A stretch of DNA of 64,000 nucleotides from Ypsolopha sequella (GCA_934047225.1 OW203989.1:7229977-7293976), one strand, 5' to 3'. Shown: positions 1-11,265, numbered from the stretch's first letter. Notes: generated from the letters alone by a model not told the origin. Translations and numbers: made by a program.

Positions 1-206
1 ACCAGGAAAAAAGTTCTCATTATTGAAAATATTTTTATCGAGCCGAATTTCTCCTTTCGCGTTTCTGTTTAATAGATCCATAGAAGAAGATTTCAAAAAT
101 AATATTATTAAAATATTAAGTATACTATTATTTTATTAAAATAATACCTTTTTAGGGTACGTAATGGAAACAAAATTCACATTCATGTCATTACTCGCAA
201 TTTACC

Positions 207-936
207 TTTTTTAGGGTTCCGTTCTCAACAATAAGGAAGCCTTATAGTTTCGCCATGTCCGTCTGTCTGTCTGTCTGTCCGCGGCTTAGCTTAGAGACTA
301 TTAGTACTAGAGAGCTGTAATTTGGCATGGGTATACATACACATTTATCACGCCGATAAAGTGGTTCAGTAAAATTTTGAAAAAGGTTTTTCTTAGGGTA
401 GGTACCTCCCCTACACGTAAAGTGGGGATGATTATTTTTCTCGTCTATCCCCTAGTGTGGGATGTCGCTGGATAGGTAATTTAAAAATGTTGGGTGTAAG
501 AGAAGACCATTTTTCAATCCAGGGTTCCGTTTGCGAAATATTAAGCTTAAAAGTGTTAATTTTTGTTAGAATCAAGTGTCCCCCCTCCCCTGCCAGCGAA
601 CCGGTTGTATTTGGAGACGTGAAAAAAATCACAACAGTAGTATATATAACGAAATTAAAAGGAAAACTATCACAGCTATTAGGCTTTACAAGTTAACGAG
701 TACAGATCGCGCCAAACTTTTAGTCCCCTCTAAACACGGGGCGATTCGCATCAGCAGGAACAAAATGTATGGGCCGTTCTTGGAAAGAGCAACTTCCGAG
801 CGTACTAGAAGTTTGGCGCGATCTGTGTTAGTCGACAAACTTATAAAATGTACTTGGAGAAGAAGTCCGCATATTGTGCAGGGCAACTACGGAACCGCTA
901 CCGCTCGTGGCCCGACACGTACTTGGCCGGTTTTTT
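207..936 (+). repeat. Family A interspersed repeat, long copy
   Basis: The copy opens with a GGGTTCCGT block, runs through a GTCT/GTCC microsatellite at about 258-282, and ends in an ACTTGGCCGG block at about 930, the two ends I associate with a very common lepidopteran repeat. It holds an inner inverted repeat: ACAGATCGCGCCAAACTTTT near 702 faces its complement near 808-828, so about 125 bases could fold. The same sequence recurs in opposite orientation at 23647-24352. The open frames inside it are chance reading of the repeat. Confidence 0.8.
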
Positions 937-1235
937 ATTGAATTAGATATGCAAGCTCTAAAAGTGTCGACTAATTTTCCGTCGCGCCTACCAGTGTGTG
1001 TACATTTTACACGTCAATAATTTTATCCAACTATTTATCTTGTCATCGCTGACGGTGACATTCCTATTACAGTGGGATTATTGTCGATTCACAGTGTTCC
1101 GAAAAACAAACCCTTTGTTTCCCTTAGGGCCTTGCTTTCCCGTCAATATCGTGTTACCTATGTTAGTTTGATCTTATGCTAAAATAATAGTTATACATAC
1201 ATATGTATTATTCTTTTCAAATGGAACGATCAATG

Positions 1236-1372
1236 GAAAGGATTTTACTTTAAATTAACTATGTATTTGTTGTTTATTTACAAGAGCTTGTACTATGATA
1301 ATTATCATATTAAAAGCCCTTGTAAATAAATATTAAGTAACTTGTTAATTTAAAGTAAAATACTTTCCCTTG
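1236..1372. mobile_element. Short hairpin element, MITE-like
   Basis: Two arms of about 45-50 bases, rich in TTTACTTTAAATTAAC and TTTATTTACAAG, face each other around a short centre near 1300. The arms differ by several substitutions and small gaps, so the copy is old. I could not define target-site duplications. A chance AT-rich palindrome of this length is unlikely, but the superfamily is unknown. Confidence 0.55.
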
Positions 1373-2249
1373 TGGCTTTAAATGCTTTATAACAAAAGGG
1401 TATTTTTAATAAATCGAGGTACTTATTCTTAATATTATTACAGAAGCTTTTAGTAAATCGAGTTTCAAGTTATATTAGAGTACTTACTCATTAAAACGTT
1501 TCTTAAAATAATTTGTTATAACACTTTTGTGCATTCACGCCAGTGAAACAAAGAACATTATAATAAAAATACAAATAGTTTATTTGTGGAGTAAAATTAG
1601 CAAATTTTGTGGACAGGCACTTATATAAAAGCTTCCTTGCAATAAAGATGTCATTTTGCCACCAAGTAGTGAAAATCACAACCATCAACGTAGATCTTAT
1701 TGCTGATTGAATCATCTTTCAGGCAACCTTTGTGTGGAGAAAGAAAGATATTTACGAATAAAAAGTAAAGTACTTTATTAAAAACTACTATTTAAGTTAT
1801 TTAAGAACAAGTAGGTTCTTTTGTTTGTATGTGTGTCGTCTGTCGGTGCCTTATCAATAATTTTGAAAGCATTTTAAAATCATTCCTTGGTTGCGATACA
1901 TATCCGAAGCTTATCTAACTTTCCAATTTTGGCCAAGTACGAGAGTACATATACTAAGCAGCTTTTAAGGCTTTATTGAAACTTTAAACTTGTTAGAGGT
2001 AAACTAACAGATTTAAAGTGGATGTTATATTTAACTAGACAGACTTGGAATACAAAATACTTTTTTTTTGCATGATTTTATATTATTGTTGGCCTTTTGG
2101 CCTTTGCAACTTTAAAAGCCAAATTGTGTGCCCATGTTGTGTGCATTCTAAGAATTAAACAAATAAGAGATTAAGAAATTATTTTGTTCGAAAACGCGGC
2201 TCGGCCTTCGGACTTGCCAAAGACACTTGAATAAATATAAATGTTACCG
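1373..2249. other. Anonymous AT-rich DNA
   Basis: No coding, RNA or repeat signal that I can name. A minus frame of 70 codons at 1503-1715 has no recognisable motif. Confidence 0.5.
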
Positions 2250-2460
2250 CATTTCACCGACGATTATTACATCCCTACGTGATGAGTCTATCGCCGTACT
2301 TCGGGCACAAATACACGCTTTTAAGGGTATGCAGGTTCAGCAAGTGGTAAGTGAGAACAACTATGCACATAAATTCCGAAAAACTCATTGGTGCCCGACC
2401 GAGGTTTGAACCTGGATCTCGAGATTGAGAGGCCAGCGTTCTACCCCTGAGCTACCGCAG
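2250..2460 (-). mobile_element. tRNA-derived SINE
   Basis: Read on the minus strand, 2391-2460 resembles a tRNA. An A box (TAGCTCAGGGGTAGA) lies at 2440-2454 and a B box (GGTTCAAACC) at 2403-2412, with spacing suitable for an internal RNA polymerase III promoter. The acceptor-stem halves do not pair well and the sequence continues downstream into a non-tRNA body, so this is a SINE head and not a working tRNA gene. Parts of the body (GATTATTACATCCC, CCGTACTTCGGGCACAAA on the plus strand) recur at 28050-28110 and 54768-54830. The 3' boundary of the body is a guess. Confidence 0.7.
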
Positions 2461-3039
2461 CTTTTTCAACTAGAAACTCAACTTGAGGATCAAATAATAA
2501 TTATATATATATTTCGTTCGGAATCTTGGAGTTTCACAATCCAGAATCTACATACTTTTATAACAACAATTATGTACCTAAATAAACCCTTTTAAATTGA
2601 TTTTAGTTTCAGCTCAGGTTAACAATCTACTATTGGTGCGTGTCCGAATAACCAAATTCCGATTAACCGCAATAAATACAGAGCGCATTCGGCTGAATTA
2701 AAATTTATTGTGTAATTATAATGAAAATTATGCGGAAAGAATATCGATGAGATAATTTAGTCGTATAATTTATTTTCAATTTAACAATACTCGTATGCAT
2801 TCATTTGTCATTTAGGTACAACTTTTTGTAACTATTGTTTCAAGAATAATACGAGCAATGGACAGATTTGGATGAAACCTAAAGAAATTTCACAGACTCA
2901 CATGAAAATGAAAAAAAAATATTTCTGTAACATTTTGTCTTTACATATAACATATAGCTGTGATAACCCTAGTAAGTTTATACAAACCTGCAACAGGGTT
3001 ACCGCGCTCTTCCGCCAGTGGTTTTATAGTAACTTTTTT
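2461..3039. other. Anonymous AT-rich DNA
   Basis: I see nothing assignable in about 580 bases beyond a short AT run near 2500. Confidence 0.5.
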
Positions 3040-3235
3040 TTTATATAAAATTAGGTAAAGATAACACAATTAGGTATATAATGTTTCGTGTGGGAATTCG
3101 CGTGTGAGGGTGTGAGGGTGTCTGTGAGTGTGTAAGGGTTCGTGTATGTAAGAGAGAGAGAGAATGTGCATGTGGTGCTTATGTTAATCATAATGTATAT
3201 CACATCGCAACCATGTATTGGGTGCTTACCTATAA
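3040..3235 (-). mobile_element. Probable 3' untranslated tail of the minus-strand LINE
   Basis: On the minus strand this reads as C-rich CA/CCCTCACAC-type microsatellite, close in composition and motif order to the 3' tail of the LINE at 25514-25985. It lies downstream of the LINE fragment at 3470-4560, separated from it by the repeat at 3236-3475. The link to that LINE is an inference. Confidence 0.4.
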
Positions 3236-3475
3236 AATTGTCGAAATTTTCTTACCAATTCATAAGTTTATAATTCCTGTAATTCAATAGCTATTTCCAT
3301 TATTTGTTTTTTGTTTGAAAGTTGATTTCATCTACGTTTTTAATTTTGTTTTTATTTTCAGTTTGATAACTAAAATTAAACCTTTAAAAAACAGTTCGTC
3401 CTAAATGCTATCCATTTCCATGATAAGATTCGTAACTCTTATGGCTGACACTTTTCAAAATTTAGTGTATGCGAA
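3236..3475 (+). repeat. Family C interspersed repeat, copy 1
   Basis: About 240 bases that recur with roughly four-fifths identity at 7265-7505. Shared blocks include CGAAATTTTCTTA, CAATAGCTATTT, ATTATTTGTTTTTTGTTTGAAAG, and AAAACAGTTCGTC. The copy sits directly against the broken end of the LINE coding fragment that begins at 3476, so it may have inserted there or joined by deletion. I saw no terminal repeats, so the class is unknown. Confidence 0.6.
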
Positions 3476-4560
3476 GACGAATGGGAAGCAAATTTAACTG
3501 CGAATGAAACTGAGAGACATGGTCATATTTACGGAGAGAAAAAAATGAAACGAATACAGAGGTTCTGGAGACGTTCAAGTTTATTGAGAAGCTCTTCAGT
3601 GAGGTCCAAGTCCGCATAATCTAAAATGGGTAGAAAAAAGATTGCGCTAGCATAATTTTGGTTTTGGTTGGTAGAAAGCTTTGCAGACTCTTCAGTGCAT
3701 GTAAAGTACCATGTATATTTCTGCTGAGAGACTCTACGTGAGGAACCCATGATAATGTTTTGTCAAACGTCACTCCCAAGTTTTTTACAGTATCAGTATA
3801 CGGTATGACAGTGTTACTAAAAACTACCATGGAGACACGGTCATTACAACCCGCAAGAGTTAACTTGAGACTCGAGCGGAATGAGTGCTCCCCTCCCGAC
3901 CCCCGCGCTTTTTACCGCTCTCGCCATCGACGCGTCAGTACCGTTAGCAATCTCACAACCGATTTACGTGCGTTTGGTTTCGTTTGATTTTTTTACCTGA
4001 TTGCATCAGTTTGGTGGTTTTTGTTAGTTTACTATTGCTTTATAATTAAAAGAAAAATTCCGTTCTCTATTATTATATTCCGTGAAGTCACATTATGTGA
4101 AAAGAATTAATATTCAAGTGAATCCAGCCAGAAGTGTACAGACAATAACAGTGACATCGGGTGCAAATTATCTGGAATACAACCTATAGATAACCAGTAA
4201 ATAGTTTAAGAAGGTAAATATTTTTTTTAATACATTTCCTTTTTGAATGTATTTTTTTTCTGCTTTTAAATGTATAATTAAAAAGATTATTATTTTTTTT
4301 TATTTTATTTAACATCTCTAATCCACGCAACCATAAAAATATTTTCGACAAATGATACTTTTTTGCAGTCAGTACCGCGCGTTTACGTCATACGAGCGAA
4401 GTCTCAAGTTAACCCTTGTGGGTTGTATCTACCTTAGCTAACATTCTTGAGCTACCAATAATGATAGCTTGTGACTTGCCTGTGTTTATTAGAAGACCGA
4501 AAGCCTTTGCCCACTCGGCTAGTTTAGTAGCTACTCATAGTAGCTGCTAATAGGTCATGG
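3470..4560 (-). pseudogene. LINE reverse transcriptase fragment, interrupted (Jockey/CR1-like)
   Basis: The minus strand codes for the C-terminal half of a non-LTR retrotransposon reverse transcriptase. In order it reads WAKAFGLLINTGKSQAIIIG (about 4430-4530), then VIPYTDTVKNLGVTFD (about 3770-3820), then FYPILDYAD- and LERLQNLCIRF-like blocks (3530-3650), then LRKYDHVSQF and LPIRLR near 3480-3530. NLGV and LDYAD blocks of this type are standard in the region after the catalytic domain in these LINEs. The frame breaks near 3640 and near 3860, and a TTAA element at 3864-4408 splits it, so it is dead. The 5' part is missing. Confidence 0.8.
3864..4408. mobile_element. TTAA-flanked non-autonomous element (piggyBac-like) inside a LINE
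   Basis: TTAA occurs at 3860-3863 and 4409-4412, and directly inside each lies an inverted end starting CTTGAGACT followed by a GAGCG-like block. Removing 3864-4408 plus one TTAA brings the two LINE coding blocks together, which supports a real insertion. The 545-base interior has no transposase. TTAA target choice and simple ends fit piggyBac-type non-autonomous elements. Confidence 0.75.
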
Positions 4561-5035
4561 CACACCCCATTTAACTTTTAACTACCTTTAGAGCTTTAAT
4601 GGTCGAGATGAAACTTCCGCTGAAGACTGGGGGCAATCTTAATAATTCAACGGCAATAAGACATTCTCGTAGTTCTAGTTATGAGTCGAGAAATGCAAAG
4701 AGAATGAAAAATATTGTATCTGCTCCCATACCACATAATAATTTATATATTTTTATATAAATACCTACATACTTTATCGGATGTTATAATATTACATTAC
4801 AGAACGCAATTATGTGCTGTGATTGGCCCAATCTATTATATCAACAATAGCGACGAGAAATAAGTCACGGCCTTGTCTCTTAAGTGACGCCCTTTTTTCT
4901 CTTGGCTTCTGATTGGCCCTCAGGCAGCAATACCGGACGACGCACCTGAGGTTCATGAACGAGTGTTCTTTTTCTATTTTTTTTGTGGAATAATGAATAT
5001 ATTTTAAATATAGAATTATAAATAAATAATAACCG
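4561..5035. other. Anonymous DNA
   Basis: No gene or named repeat. Two TGATTGGCCC words, about 90 bases apart at 4819 and 4910, stand out and may belong to the repeat that continues at 5036. Confidence 0.4.
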
Positions 5036-5140
5036 TCGGTGAAATACGAGTGTACAGAGTGTGGACTGTGACTTGCATTTCACAGTTCACCCTCGGGAAC
5101 ACCTTTGACTGCCCCTCGGGGATTCATGTCGTGACGATAT
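5036..5140 (+). repeat. Family D interspersed repeat, copy 1
   Basis: A block with GACTTGCATTTCACAGT and CCTCGGGGATTCATG followed by GTGACG. It recurs reversed at 36676-36790. No ends were defined. Confidence 0.55.
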
Positions 5141-5356
5141 ATTTAAATAAATAATCTGAAACGATATTTTTGATGCTCCAAGAAAAAGTATTTTGTCAAA
5201 CTGGAAATAATTAGGCTTTGGTTACGAAACGGACAAAGTGAGCTAACAATCGTGTCCCAATGTGTCACATTATGTCACAGTTGCTCAAAATATTTCATAA
5301 AAGATGAATAAGGACCTGTTATATTTAAGAGGATGAGAAGCTAAACTAGGTAGGCA

Positions 5357-5814
5357 TTAAGAGCGGTTTCGGAGCCGCATTGTGAAATACCCGCCTTTTT
5401 CTAATTAATCGAAAGAGAACACTTAAGTAAAAAATAAAAAATAAACTTTATTATAAGTTTCCATTGGTTTCTATAAATAAGAATTACAAAATTTTTTCAA
5501 ATCAAAATTTTTGAAATTCTTATTTAGCCAATGGAAACTTTGCGATACCAACATCATAAACAATTACGGTCTTACCACAAAACTGTGTTTAACTTTAGAC
5601 AGTGTTTAAATCTGTTGCTGTCACTCCTTTACAATACGAAAAAAAAGGTGACAACGACAGATTTAAACACTGTCTAAAGTTAAACACTGTTTTGTAGTAA
5701 CACAGTTAAGGTTTTGTTGAATAACTATTGATTGAATTTTGAATTTAAGTGTTCTGTTTCGATTAATTAGAAAAAGGCGGGTTTTTGACAATCCAGCTGC
5801 GATAACGCTCTTAA
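5357..5814. mobile_element. TTAA MITE with two inner hairpins
   Basis: TTAA flanks both sides (5357-5360 and 5811-5814). Inverted ends start GAGCG and continue as imperfect arms to CCCGCCTTTTTCTAATTAATC near 5390-5410, matched near 5758-5780. Inside are two separate palindromes: about 5452-5542 (TTTCCATTGG arms) and about 5572-5700 (arms of about 50 bases with AACTTTAGACAGTGTTTAAA). No transposase. Ends and target fit a piggyBac-like MITE. Confidence 0.8.
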
Positions 5815-5924
5815 AACCTTGCGAAAGATTAATTACCTTTTTTGTAAATATTTTTTGTACCTATGCTCCCATTTTGCACTTGGCTGTATCGCTATATCAA
5901 AATTAAATGTTTTTACAAGAATAT

Positions 5925-6100
5925 TTTAGGTTCCGTACAAAAGGGTAAAAAAAGAACCATGACGATGAGAATCTATTGTCCGTCGGTCCGTCAATCCACC
6001 CGTCCGTCATTCCTTTCATTCGTACTTTTGTGCAAGCCGGTAAAATAAAACCTAGAACAAATATAAAATTCCTCAAAGTTTTGGTATCCAAATAGACAAG
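5925..6100 (+). repeat. Family A fragment
   Basis: Starts with TTTTAGGTTCCGTAC and carries a degenerate GTCCGTC microsatellite at 5978-6010. The distal part has diverged or been lost. Confidence 0.6.
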
Positions 6101-6216
6101 ATTTTTGTTCTGAAAATACGGTATTGTTTGCAAATTGAATAGGTATTAAACAGCTGATTATAAAAAAGATTAATAATATAAGCATATATTTCAAGAAATC
6201 TTCGATAAATAAAAAT

Positions 6217-6589
6217 TTAAACGGCCGTGTGCGAGTAGGATAGGACTCATGCACTAAGAATTCCGTACCACCACACAATGGAATCCTAAAAACATGATAG
6301 TAGACAACAAAAATATATGTAGATGCCATAACAACATCAAGGTGCCATAAAACAAAGCGCTAAAATGGTGGCGTCTGACAAATAATTCGGCACCTTCTGC
6401 AAAACATGCAATATTTTCGAAGATTTCTGTATGTGGGCTTCCTTTGAGTTTCAATTTCTTGCATTTTTTATTACTTGCCGTGATAGAAGCCACAGTAACA
6501 CGCATTGTGGCTTCTTATAACAGCTGAAGCTGTAGACCCCTGCGACATACGGACAGACATGCGGACGGACGGACAGACAGCGAAGGCTT
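6217..6589 (-). repeat. Family A copy leading into a minisatellite
   Basis: Starts with AACGGCCGTGTGCGAGT, passes through blocks shared with 40803-41790 (AAAACAAAGCGCTAAAATGG, GCGTCTGACAAA), then a GCTGAAGCTGTAGACCC block and a GACGGAC microsatellite. It runs directly into the 36-bp array. Confidence 0.75.
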
Positions 6590-7147
6590 AGTAATAGGGT
6601 CCCGTATGGCACCCTACGTTCCCTTAGTAATAGGGTCCCGTATAGCACAGTACGTCCCCTAAGTAATAGGGTCCCGTATGGCACCCTACGTTCCCTTAGT
6701 AATAGGGTCCCGTATAGCACAGTACGTCCCCTAAGTAATAGGGTCCCGTATGGCACCCTACGTTCACTTAGTAATAGGGTCCCGTATGGCACAGTACGTT
6801 CCCTTAGTAATAGGGTCCCGTATGGCACCCTACGTTCACTTAGTAATAGGGTCCCGTATGGCACCCTACGTTCACTTAGTAATAGGGTCCCGTATGGCAC
6901 AGTACGTTCCCTTAGTAATAGGGTCCCGTATGGCACAGTACGTCCCCTAAGTAATAGGGTCCCGTATGGCACCCTACGTTCACTTAGTAATAGGGTCCCG
7001 TATGGCACCCTACGTTCTCTTAGTAATAGGGTCCCGTATGGCACCCTACGTTCTCTTAGTAATAGGGTCCCGTATGGCACCCTACGTTCCCTTAGTAATA
7101 GGATCCCGTATGGCACCCTACGTCCCCTTAGTAATAGGGTCTCGTAT
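6590..7147. repeat. 36-bp minisatellite, 15.5 units
   Basis: The unit AGTAATAGGGTCCCGTATGG plus 16 further bases repeats at an exact 36-base step from 6590 to 7129, then a partial unit follows. Variants such as ATAGCACAGTACGTCCCC and ATGGCACCCTACGTTCCC alternate in places, so duplication involved multi-unit blocks. Because 36 is divisible by three, long open frames appear on both strands with a 12-residue period. I do not regard these as genes. The unit derives from the TTAGTAATAGGGTCCCG end of family A. Confidence 0.95.
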
Positions 7148-7264
7148 CTACTTTTCTCCGAAATGAGTGAATCAAAAGTGATGCATATATCACGCTAATA
7201 GATAATAATGTTTATGACATTAAAAGAAACGTTTAGAGTTCAAGAATATAATAGTCATTACATA

Positions 7265-7505
7265 TGAAATTGCCGAAATTTTCTTATAGATTCATAAGTT
7301 CATAGTTTCTGTGATTCAATAGCTATTTTCATTATTTGTTTTTTGTTTGAAAGTTGGTTTCAAGGTTTTACATTTTTACTTTGTTTTTATTTATCAATAT
7401 CAATTTGATAACCAAAATTATAATTTCAAAAACAGTTCGTCTATATGCCATCCATTTCCACGATAAGATACTAATATTTTTTTACAGCTGACACTTTTCG
7501 AAAAT
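7265..7505 (+). repeat. Family C interspersed repeat, copy 2
   Basis: The same block order as 3236-3475, including CAATAGCTATTTTCATTATT and CCATCCATTTCCACGATAAG. Here it is not next to LINE sequence, which supports family C as an independent mobile repeat. Confidence 0.6.
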
Positions 7506-9136
7506 TAAATTAATGTTGCTGATAGCTTAATATTGTCTCATTCATACAAAAAAGAAATTAAATAATATGGATTTGTCATTCCTAAAAATTGCAAAAATGT
7601 AAGTACTGAAAATTGAGTTTCCTTCCAATTCAGACCTGATATTTAATAAATATCGAGTTTTCTTTTTTTATAAAAGTCTGTAAACTTTCTAACCCAAATG
7701 CAGATAGCTTTACAATACATCTATGTTATGTAGCTATATATAGTTTTCAAGGTATTATACGGAACCTTCGGCGCATGAGTTCAACTCGCACTTTACCGGT
7801 ATTGTTTTAGGTTAAACGTCAGTAGCTTAGCGCAAAGTGCATAACTTAACTTTGTTTTTCTTGTTTAGAAATTTAAAATTGAGATGCATTATGATCTGTG
7901 CCATTTGACGCCAATAGTTCAGTATTAGTGAGGTTTATAAAGCAAGAGTTTGAAATTGTACACACGGTTAGTCATGATCTTCTCAAAACCAACATAAAAT
8001 GCTGTTTTAACTTTGTTTGGACAAGATCAATAAATACCGATGTATAAATACCTAAAGTAAATAAGGAACGATTGCAAGTGAATATACCTACTTTTTAATT
8101 TAATAATTATACTAGATGTCTTGGAAATATTGTTCCTAAGTAGTTAATTATGTTTTATTTATAATATAAAGTAAACCTTAATGTTTAACTTTAATCATAC
8201 TTATCGCATTTTAATCATACTTACCGCGTTCTTATATTTAACCTCTTTAATTTTATTACTTACATATCGCTCAATACGTTCGGCCCAAGAAACTAAATCA
8301 TAACTCCCTCTCCTATCCAAGACTTGCACTCACGAACTAAATCTTGGCTAGTGCGGTCGGTCACTTTGAAAGACCAAAAGGAATTATGAGACTGCCCTAA
8401 AGCTTTGCGAAGCTTACCTATTTCGAGCTTTGACTTGCAGCGAGAGAGAACTGTCTACGCAAGTAAGATTTAAGTTGCACATGTGAAAGACGTTTAGGTA
8501 CGTTAAGGGTATGGGTGACCTGAAATTGAGCACCTCATTTTACATCAAGTAGAATTTTGAACTCTTTGACGTTTTATTGTTGTTTAAGGCTTCTCCCAAT
8601 GCCAACGGCCTTGAACTGAGTATTTTTGTAACCATTTTATACAGTAACTATAGCATTTTTTAATAGAAGAAAAATACTTAGTAATCTAAATGATACAAAT
8701 AGTGATGTGGTTTTTCCTAAATTTTATTTTGATGTACAGAAGTGAAGTAAGAAAATTCCAAGTTTACCCTTATTTCTTGATTTTTGTCCACTTGTAACAA
8801 TATAACTGCTGCAGTTTTTATCGAAACAGTATAAAAATTTATAAACTTCTTGACTAAATAATATAAAATGATATGGTGTTCTCAGTTTTTGAAAATTCAT
8901 TTTATTTTACATCAAATTGATTAAAAACACACTTTTTTTGCACTTGTCAGTCGCAGCGACTAACGTAACAGCCATGTTGCAGTACGGGCTGATGATAACT
9001 TTATTTTGTTCAAAATTTCAACCACCACGAATCGAGTTGCTAATTTTTCCGACGGAACCACCGTAAAATAGTACGCTCTGAGCCGCCCGAAAAACTACGT
9101 TTTTGTTAAGAACTCTGCTTCTTGTTGAAATAAAAA
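7506..9136. other. Anonymous AT-rich DNA with one family A end
   Basis: Positions 7758-7808 hold the distal end of family A (ACGGAACCTTCGGCGC then ACTCGCACTTTACCGG). The remaining 1.5 kb shows no recognisable gene, RNA or repeat. Confidence 0.5.
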
Positions 9137-9212
9137 CACGGGCTCCAAAAGGCGCAAGTATGTAGATCTAAGTTCAGACTATATATTTGCGCCTTTTGGA
9201 GTAGAAACCGTG
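9137..9212. repeat. Short hairpin
   Basis: GGCTCCAAAAGGCGCAA near 9143 faces its complement TTGCGCCTTTTGGAG near 9187, with about 28 bases between. It abuts the LINE fragment and may be an inverted duplication made at its truncated end. Confidence 0.5.
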
Positions 9213-9547
9213 GGGTCCAGCCGCGAAACAGATGTTCAAGGAAATATCTTCGCGACTGGCCGACGTTTCAGGGGACCGTAGGACTGGGGCATACCTCGGA
9301 CAGCGTCTTAGCTTAGCTATCCAACGAGGGAATGCTTCCAGCCTTTTGGGGACCCTGCCGATCGACGGCGGTGATTTGGAAAAAATATTTTATATGGTTT
9401 AATTTATAGGTAAGCTTTTCTTAGTTTTTTATTTTTTTATTTAGTTAGGTATAATTTTATCTTTTATATTTATAATAATTTATAGGTAGTCTAGTTTTTA
9501 ATGTTATTTAAGTTTTATATTGTTAAATAAAAATATTAAAAAAAAAC
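9205..9547 (+). pseudogene. LINE 3' end with coding tail and poly-A
   Basis: An open frame from 9205 to the stop at 9400-9402 gives a C-terminus containing LGQRLSLAIQRGNASSLLGT. I recognise this kind of SLAIQRGNA tail as the end of a non-LTR retrotransposon polyprotein. An AT-rich trailer follows and ends in AATAAAAATATTAAAAAAAAA at about 9526-9546. The copy is strongly 5'-truncated, as is usual for LINE insertions. The clade is not certain. Confidence 0.75.
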
Positions 9548-9719
9548 ACGATTTGTTCAAACTAGCTAGATAGCATTCAAATAAATTTTATAAAAAAACA
9601 ACGAACTAAATCTTGAAATCAATACTCGAGAGAAAATCAATATAGACTCTAAAATTAGTAAAATAGACGTTTACAAAAGATTTTATTTACAGCAAATATT
9701 ATGAATCAATTGACGTGGT

Positions 9720-10312
9720 TTGTTCAAACTTACTTTAAAAACTTTAGGAGAATACAGGTGTATTTTTTTAATGACTGTGTTTCATGATTATCGCAATAAA
9801 ATCTGTCATCTGTCATTTCATTTCAATTTGCCCTTAAAAGATAAAATCGTCTCAAACTCTCAAGACCTAATCAATTTAAAGAGTTATATTTTCCATAAAA
9901 TATGCCGTCAAAATCGACACTTTTTGAAGTTATTTATCTGCTGTTCAAAATAAGTCCCAAGTTAAATAAATTAGTCTAACAATTTTGGGACTATTTTCTA
10001 GATTTTGAACTATCAGAAACGCGATTGGAGAAATTTCACTCGATAGAAATAATCATTGAAATGAGATCTAAATTTACACTTTTTTTGATATTATGACAAA
10101 TTGGAATAGCATACAGACTTCAAAAATATTTATTTAGATGGGTTTTAACAATACCCTAGTTACTGGTTATGGAAATTTTCATAGCTATTTTAGTTAATTT
10201 TGTATTAATTTTAAACCAACTTTTTGTAAATTTTCCCCGATTCCGTCCCTCTCGCACTGCGGGTTTTTCCGCCTGGAGTAACGGGAACCTTTGCACGGAC
10301 GATATATCACCT
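9720..10312 (-). repeat. Family B interspersed repeat, copy 1
   Basis: On the minus strand it begins TTAAGGTGATATATCGTCCG, then a block with CGTTACTCCAGGCGGAAA and GTGCGAGAGGGACGGAAT, then an AT-rich body that includes GTGTAAATTTAGA and GAACAGCAGATAAATAACTT. The body matches 45232-45640 nearly throughout and 28110-28600 in part. The left limit is uncertain. No coding capacity was seen. Confidence 0.7.
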
Positions 10313-10745
10313 TAAATCATCATTTTCATGTAGGAGACAAACTCATTAGTGGTACAGTAGTTTTGGATTCAAGACCATTGACAGGAAGTAGCGTCTTGCT
10401 CCACAGCGTGGTGATTGGTGCAAACCATCCTAACATCAATAACTTGAATTTTACTCATGTTCAAAAGAGAATAAATCTCTCCACAGCAGCACAATCACAT
10501 CAATCAGCCATCAACAACAATGTAACAGAGAAACGGAAGGGAACAAATGAGAACAAGTCGTAAAAGGTTCCGTAGCTTGCCGTAAAATATCTGAACGGAA
10601 CACGAGAGTGAATATTTCTAGTGGTTTCTGAAACATTGCAACTTTCAAAACATTTCCAAGACATTGTAAACCAACAATATTTATCTGGTGGGTTATATTA
10701 TTATTCTACTTTAGATTTTTTGTAATTACCATACGTGCAATCTTA
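10313..10745. other. Anonymous DNA with a 90-codon frame
   Basis: A plus frame at 10291-10563 crosses from the repeat into this stretch. It shows no domain or splice context and I do not call it a gene. Confidence 0.4.
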
Positions 10746-11265
10746 CTTGGCCGCCCGAAGTTAAGCGATATATCTCTCTCTCTTTCTAAACGCCCTCAAG
10801 GCGCTACGTAAAAGTTTTAGCGTCCCTGTTACTCCATTTGCGAAAAAACCGTCAGTGCGAGTGGGACGAATTCGGGGAAAAGTAGCAAAAAGTCAGTTTT
10901 TTATTAATATAAAATGTACTAAGCTATTTTGTCAAAAAGATTTTCAAGGAGGCTTTACAAATACATAATATCCACATTTTGAATGCAATTTCACAATGAA
11001 ATTAGTTAGGATTTCAGAATCACAGGAAAAAATAAATCAATTTAGAGGTCTTTTCGGATTTAAATTCTATCAAGAAAATTTCATCCAATCGCGTTTTCCT
11101 TCAGTTAGAATCTTAATCAAATACTCAATAAACAATTACCCAAAAATGAAGTACGTAGATGAAGTTATAGTGGAGTAAATGGATTCGAAAAAACCTTTTT
11201 TTTTTGGTATCGCCTTAACTACGCGAGAGAGAGAGAGAGAGCCGGGCTTTGGGCGGTCAAGTTAG
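10746..11265 (+). mobile_element. Diverged family B relative with inverted ends
   Basis: Ends are TTGGCCGCCC on the left and GGGCGGTCAA on the right, each followed by AAG-type and CTCT-rich sequence (GAGA microsatellite at 11225-11240). The interior has the GTTACTCCA, GTGCGAGTGGGACG and CAATCGCGTTT landmarks of family B. A frame of 60 codons inside is probably chance. The inverted ends suggest family B is a DNA transposon family. Confidence 0.5.

Noticed and set aside
2391..2460. True tRNA gene
   Set aside because: A and B boxes are present but the acceptor stem does not pair and a non-tRNA body follows; treated as a SINE.
6451..7116. 221-codon minus-strand frame
   Set aside because: It is a 12-residue period forced by the 36-base minisatellite; plus-strand frames at 6750-6950 and 6966-7166 arise the same way.
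6590..7147. CRISPR array
   Set aside because: Units are contiguous with no unique spacers, and the DNA is eukaryotic.
8395..8470. Mini-exon on the minus strand
   Set aside because: AG and GTAAG words bound about 33 bases, too short to distinguish from chance, and no frame support.
10291..10563. 90-codon frame as a gene
   Set aside because: It starts inside a family B repeat, has no motif and no splice or promoter context.
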